From the NCBI GenBank assembly GCA_964478625.1, contig CAYZJH010000041.1, forward strand, positions 1-32,910: 32,910 bases of DNA, in the 5' to 3' direction. Every line of letters begins with the position of its first letter. The stretch's first letter is position 1. Positions 32,686 through 32,910 of the stretch are shown here, piece after piece. The stretch comes from SKZT01 sp964478625. GTDB lineage: Bacteria; Desulfobacterota; Desulfobacteria; Desulfobacterales; SKZT01. Under the pieces are notes generated by a model, which saw nothing but the letters and a program-made list of their open reading frames with translations, was not told the DNA's origin and ran no database searches. A program made the translations under genes and the position numbers.

Positions 32686-32910
32686 TCAGGATGACTGTGG
32701 GGAAGATTTATCCAGCACCTCACGGACTCTGACAGCCAGGGTTCTGATCGTAAATGGCTTCTGGAGGTACTGCACATCCTTTTCAATCACGCCGTGATGG
32801 GCGATCACATTGGCCGTATATCCCGACATGAACAGGGTTTTGATTTCAGGACGGTCGGTCGTAATCCGATCTTTCAATTCCTTGCCGTTAATTCCGGGCA
32901 TTACGACATC
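32686..32910 (-). CDS. Response-regulator receiver domain, C-terminal end of a signalling protein (truncated)
   Basis: The frame is open to the window edge. The first visible residue is the aspartate of DVVMPGING, probably the phosphoacceptor. FMSGYTA supplies the conserved switch residue and YLQKPF the conserved lysine. The domain ends 20 residues later without an output domain. This ending is usual for hybrid sensor kinases, so most of the protein probably lies beyond the window; a stand-alone receiver is the alternative. Confidence 0.85.
   Translation of the reverse strand, partial: DVVMPGINGKELKDRITTDRPEIKTLFMSGYTANVIAHHGVIEKDVQYLQKPFTIRTLAVRVREVLDKSSPQSS

Noticed and set aside
1..32910. 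CRISPR array, tRNA, rRNA, prophage or replication origin
   Set aside because: No spaced direct repeats of CRISPR type, no cloverleaf and no phage structural or replication genes were recognised on reading either strand.

Overview
The window looks like chromosome of an anaerobic Desulfobacterota-type (deltaproteobacterial) organism. This is inferred from gene content: a CooT-type nickel protein with a DUF3842 protein, heterotetrameric sarcosine oxidase, a CoA-disulfide-reductase-like flavoprotein, a KamA-family radical SAM enzyme, and a tiny membrane protein whose frame runs through UGA. No rRNA or tRNA gene fixes the taxonomy.

Region 1 (1-7842, + strand) is GC-rich compared with the rest. 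It is the 3' part of a type I restriction-modification operon: a truncated hsdS, then four passenger genes (AbiJ/HEPN-like, four-helix-bundle suffix protein, RhuM family, AlbA_2/ATP-binding regulator), then hsdR. Most junctions are ATGA or GTGA overlaps. This reads as a transferred defence island. The four-helix gene is flanked and interrupted by 9-nt-period GTGGAC/GTCCAC arrays.

Region 2 (7843-11113) is a scar zone: a decayed AAA-ATPase C-terminus, an intact topoisomerase III-like gene on the minus strand, an insertion-sequence left end cut off after 13 transposase codons, and copies of a dispersed intergenic repeat.

Region 3 (11114-17319) holds a secreted C-type lectin on the + strand, then minus-strand genes for a zinc-ribbon-like protein, a class II fumarase-family enzyme, a small hypothetical protein, an ArsC-type arsenate reductase, a quinone oxidoreductase, and 3-methyladenine DNA glycosylase I (tag). 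Directly upstream of tag is a 50-residue ORF with an in-frame UGA. It has a good promoter and ribosome binding site, a hairpin just after the UGA, and its stop lies 1 nt before the tag start. It is a candidate selenoprotein and the most striking small feature here.

Region 4 (17440-25847) is a sarcosine oxidase operon (soxB-soxD-soxA-soxG) divergent from an RpiR-type regulator. It faces a minus-strand operon for an FAD/NAD disulfide reductase-like protein, DUF3842 and CooT.

Region 5 (26052-32578) holds a GNAT-like protein, a nitroreductase-like protein, and a tightly overlapping operon of ATP-grasp ligase, KamA-like radical SAM/PLP enzyme and M20 amidohydrolase. The radical SAM enzyme keeps its cluster cysteines and PLP lysine but appears to lack the aspartates that hold lysine in lysine 2,3-aminomutase. 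The operon may make or recycle an undescribed beta-amino-acid amide. The window ends in the receiver domain of a truncated signalling protein.
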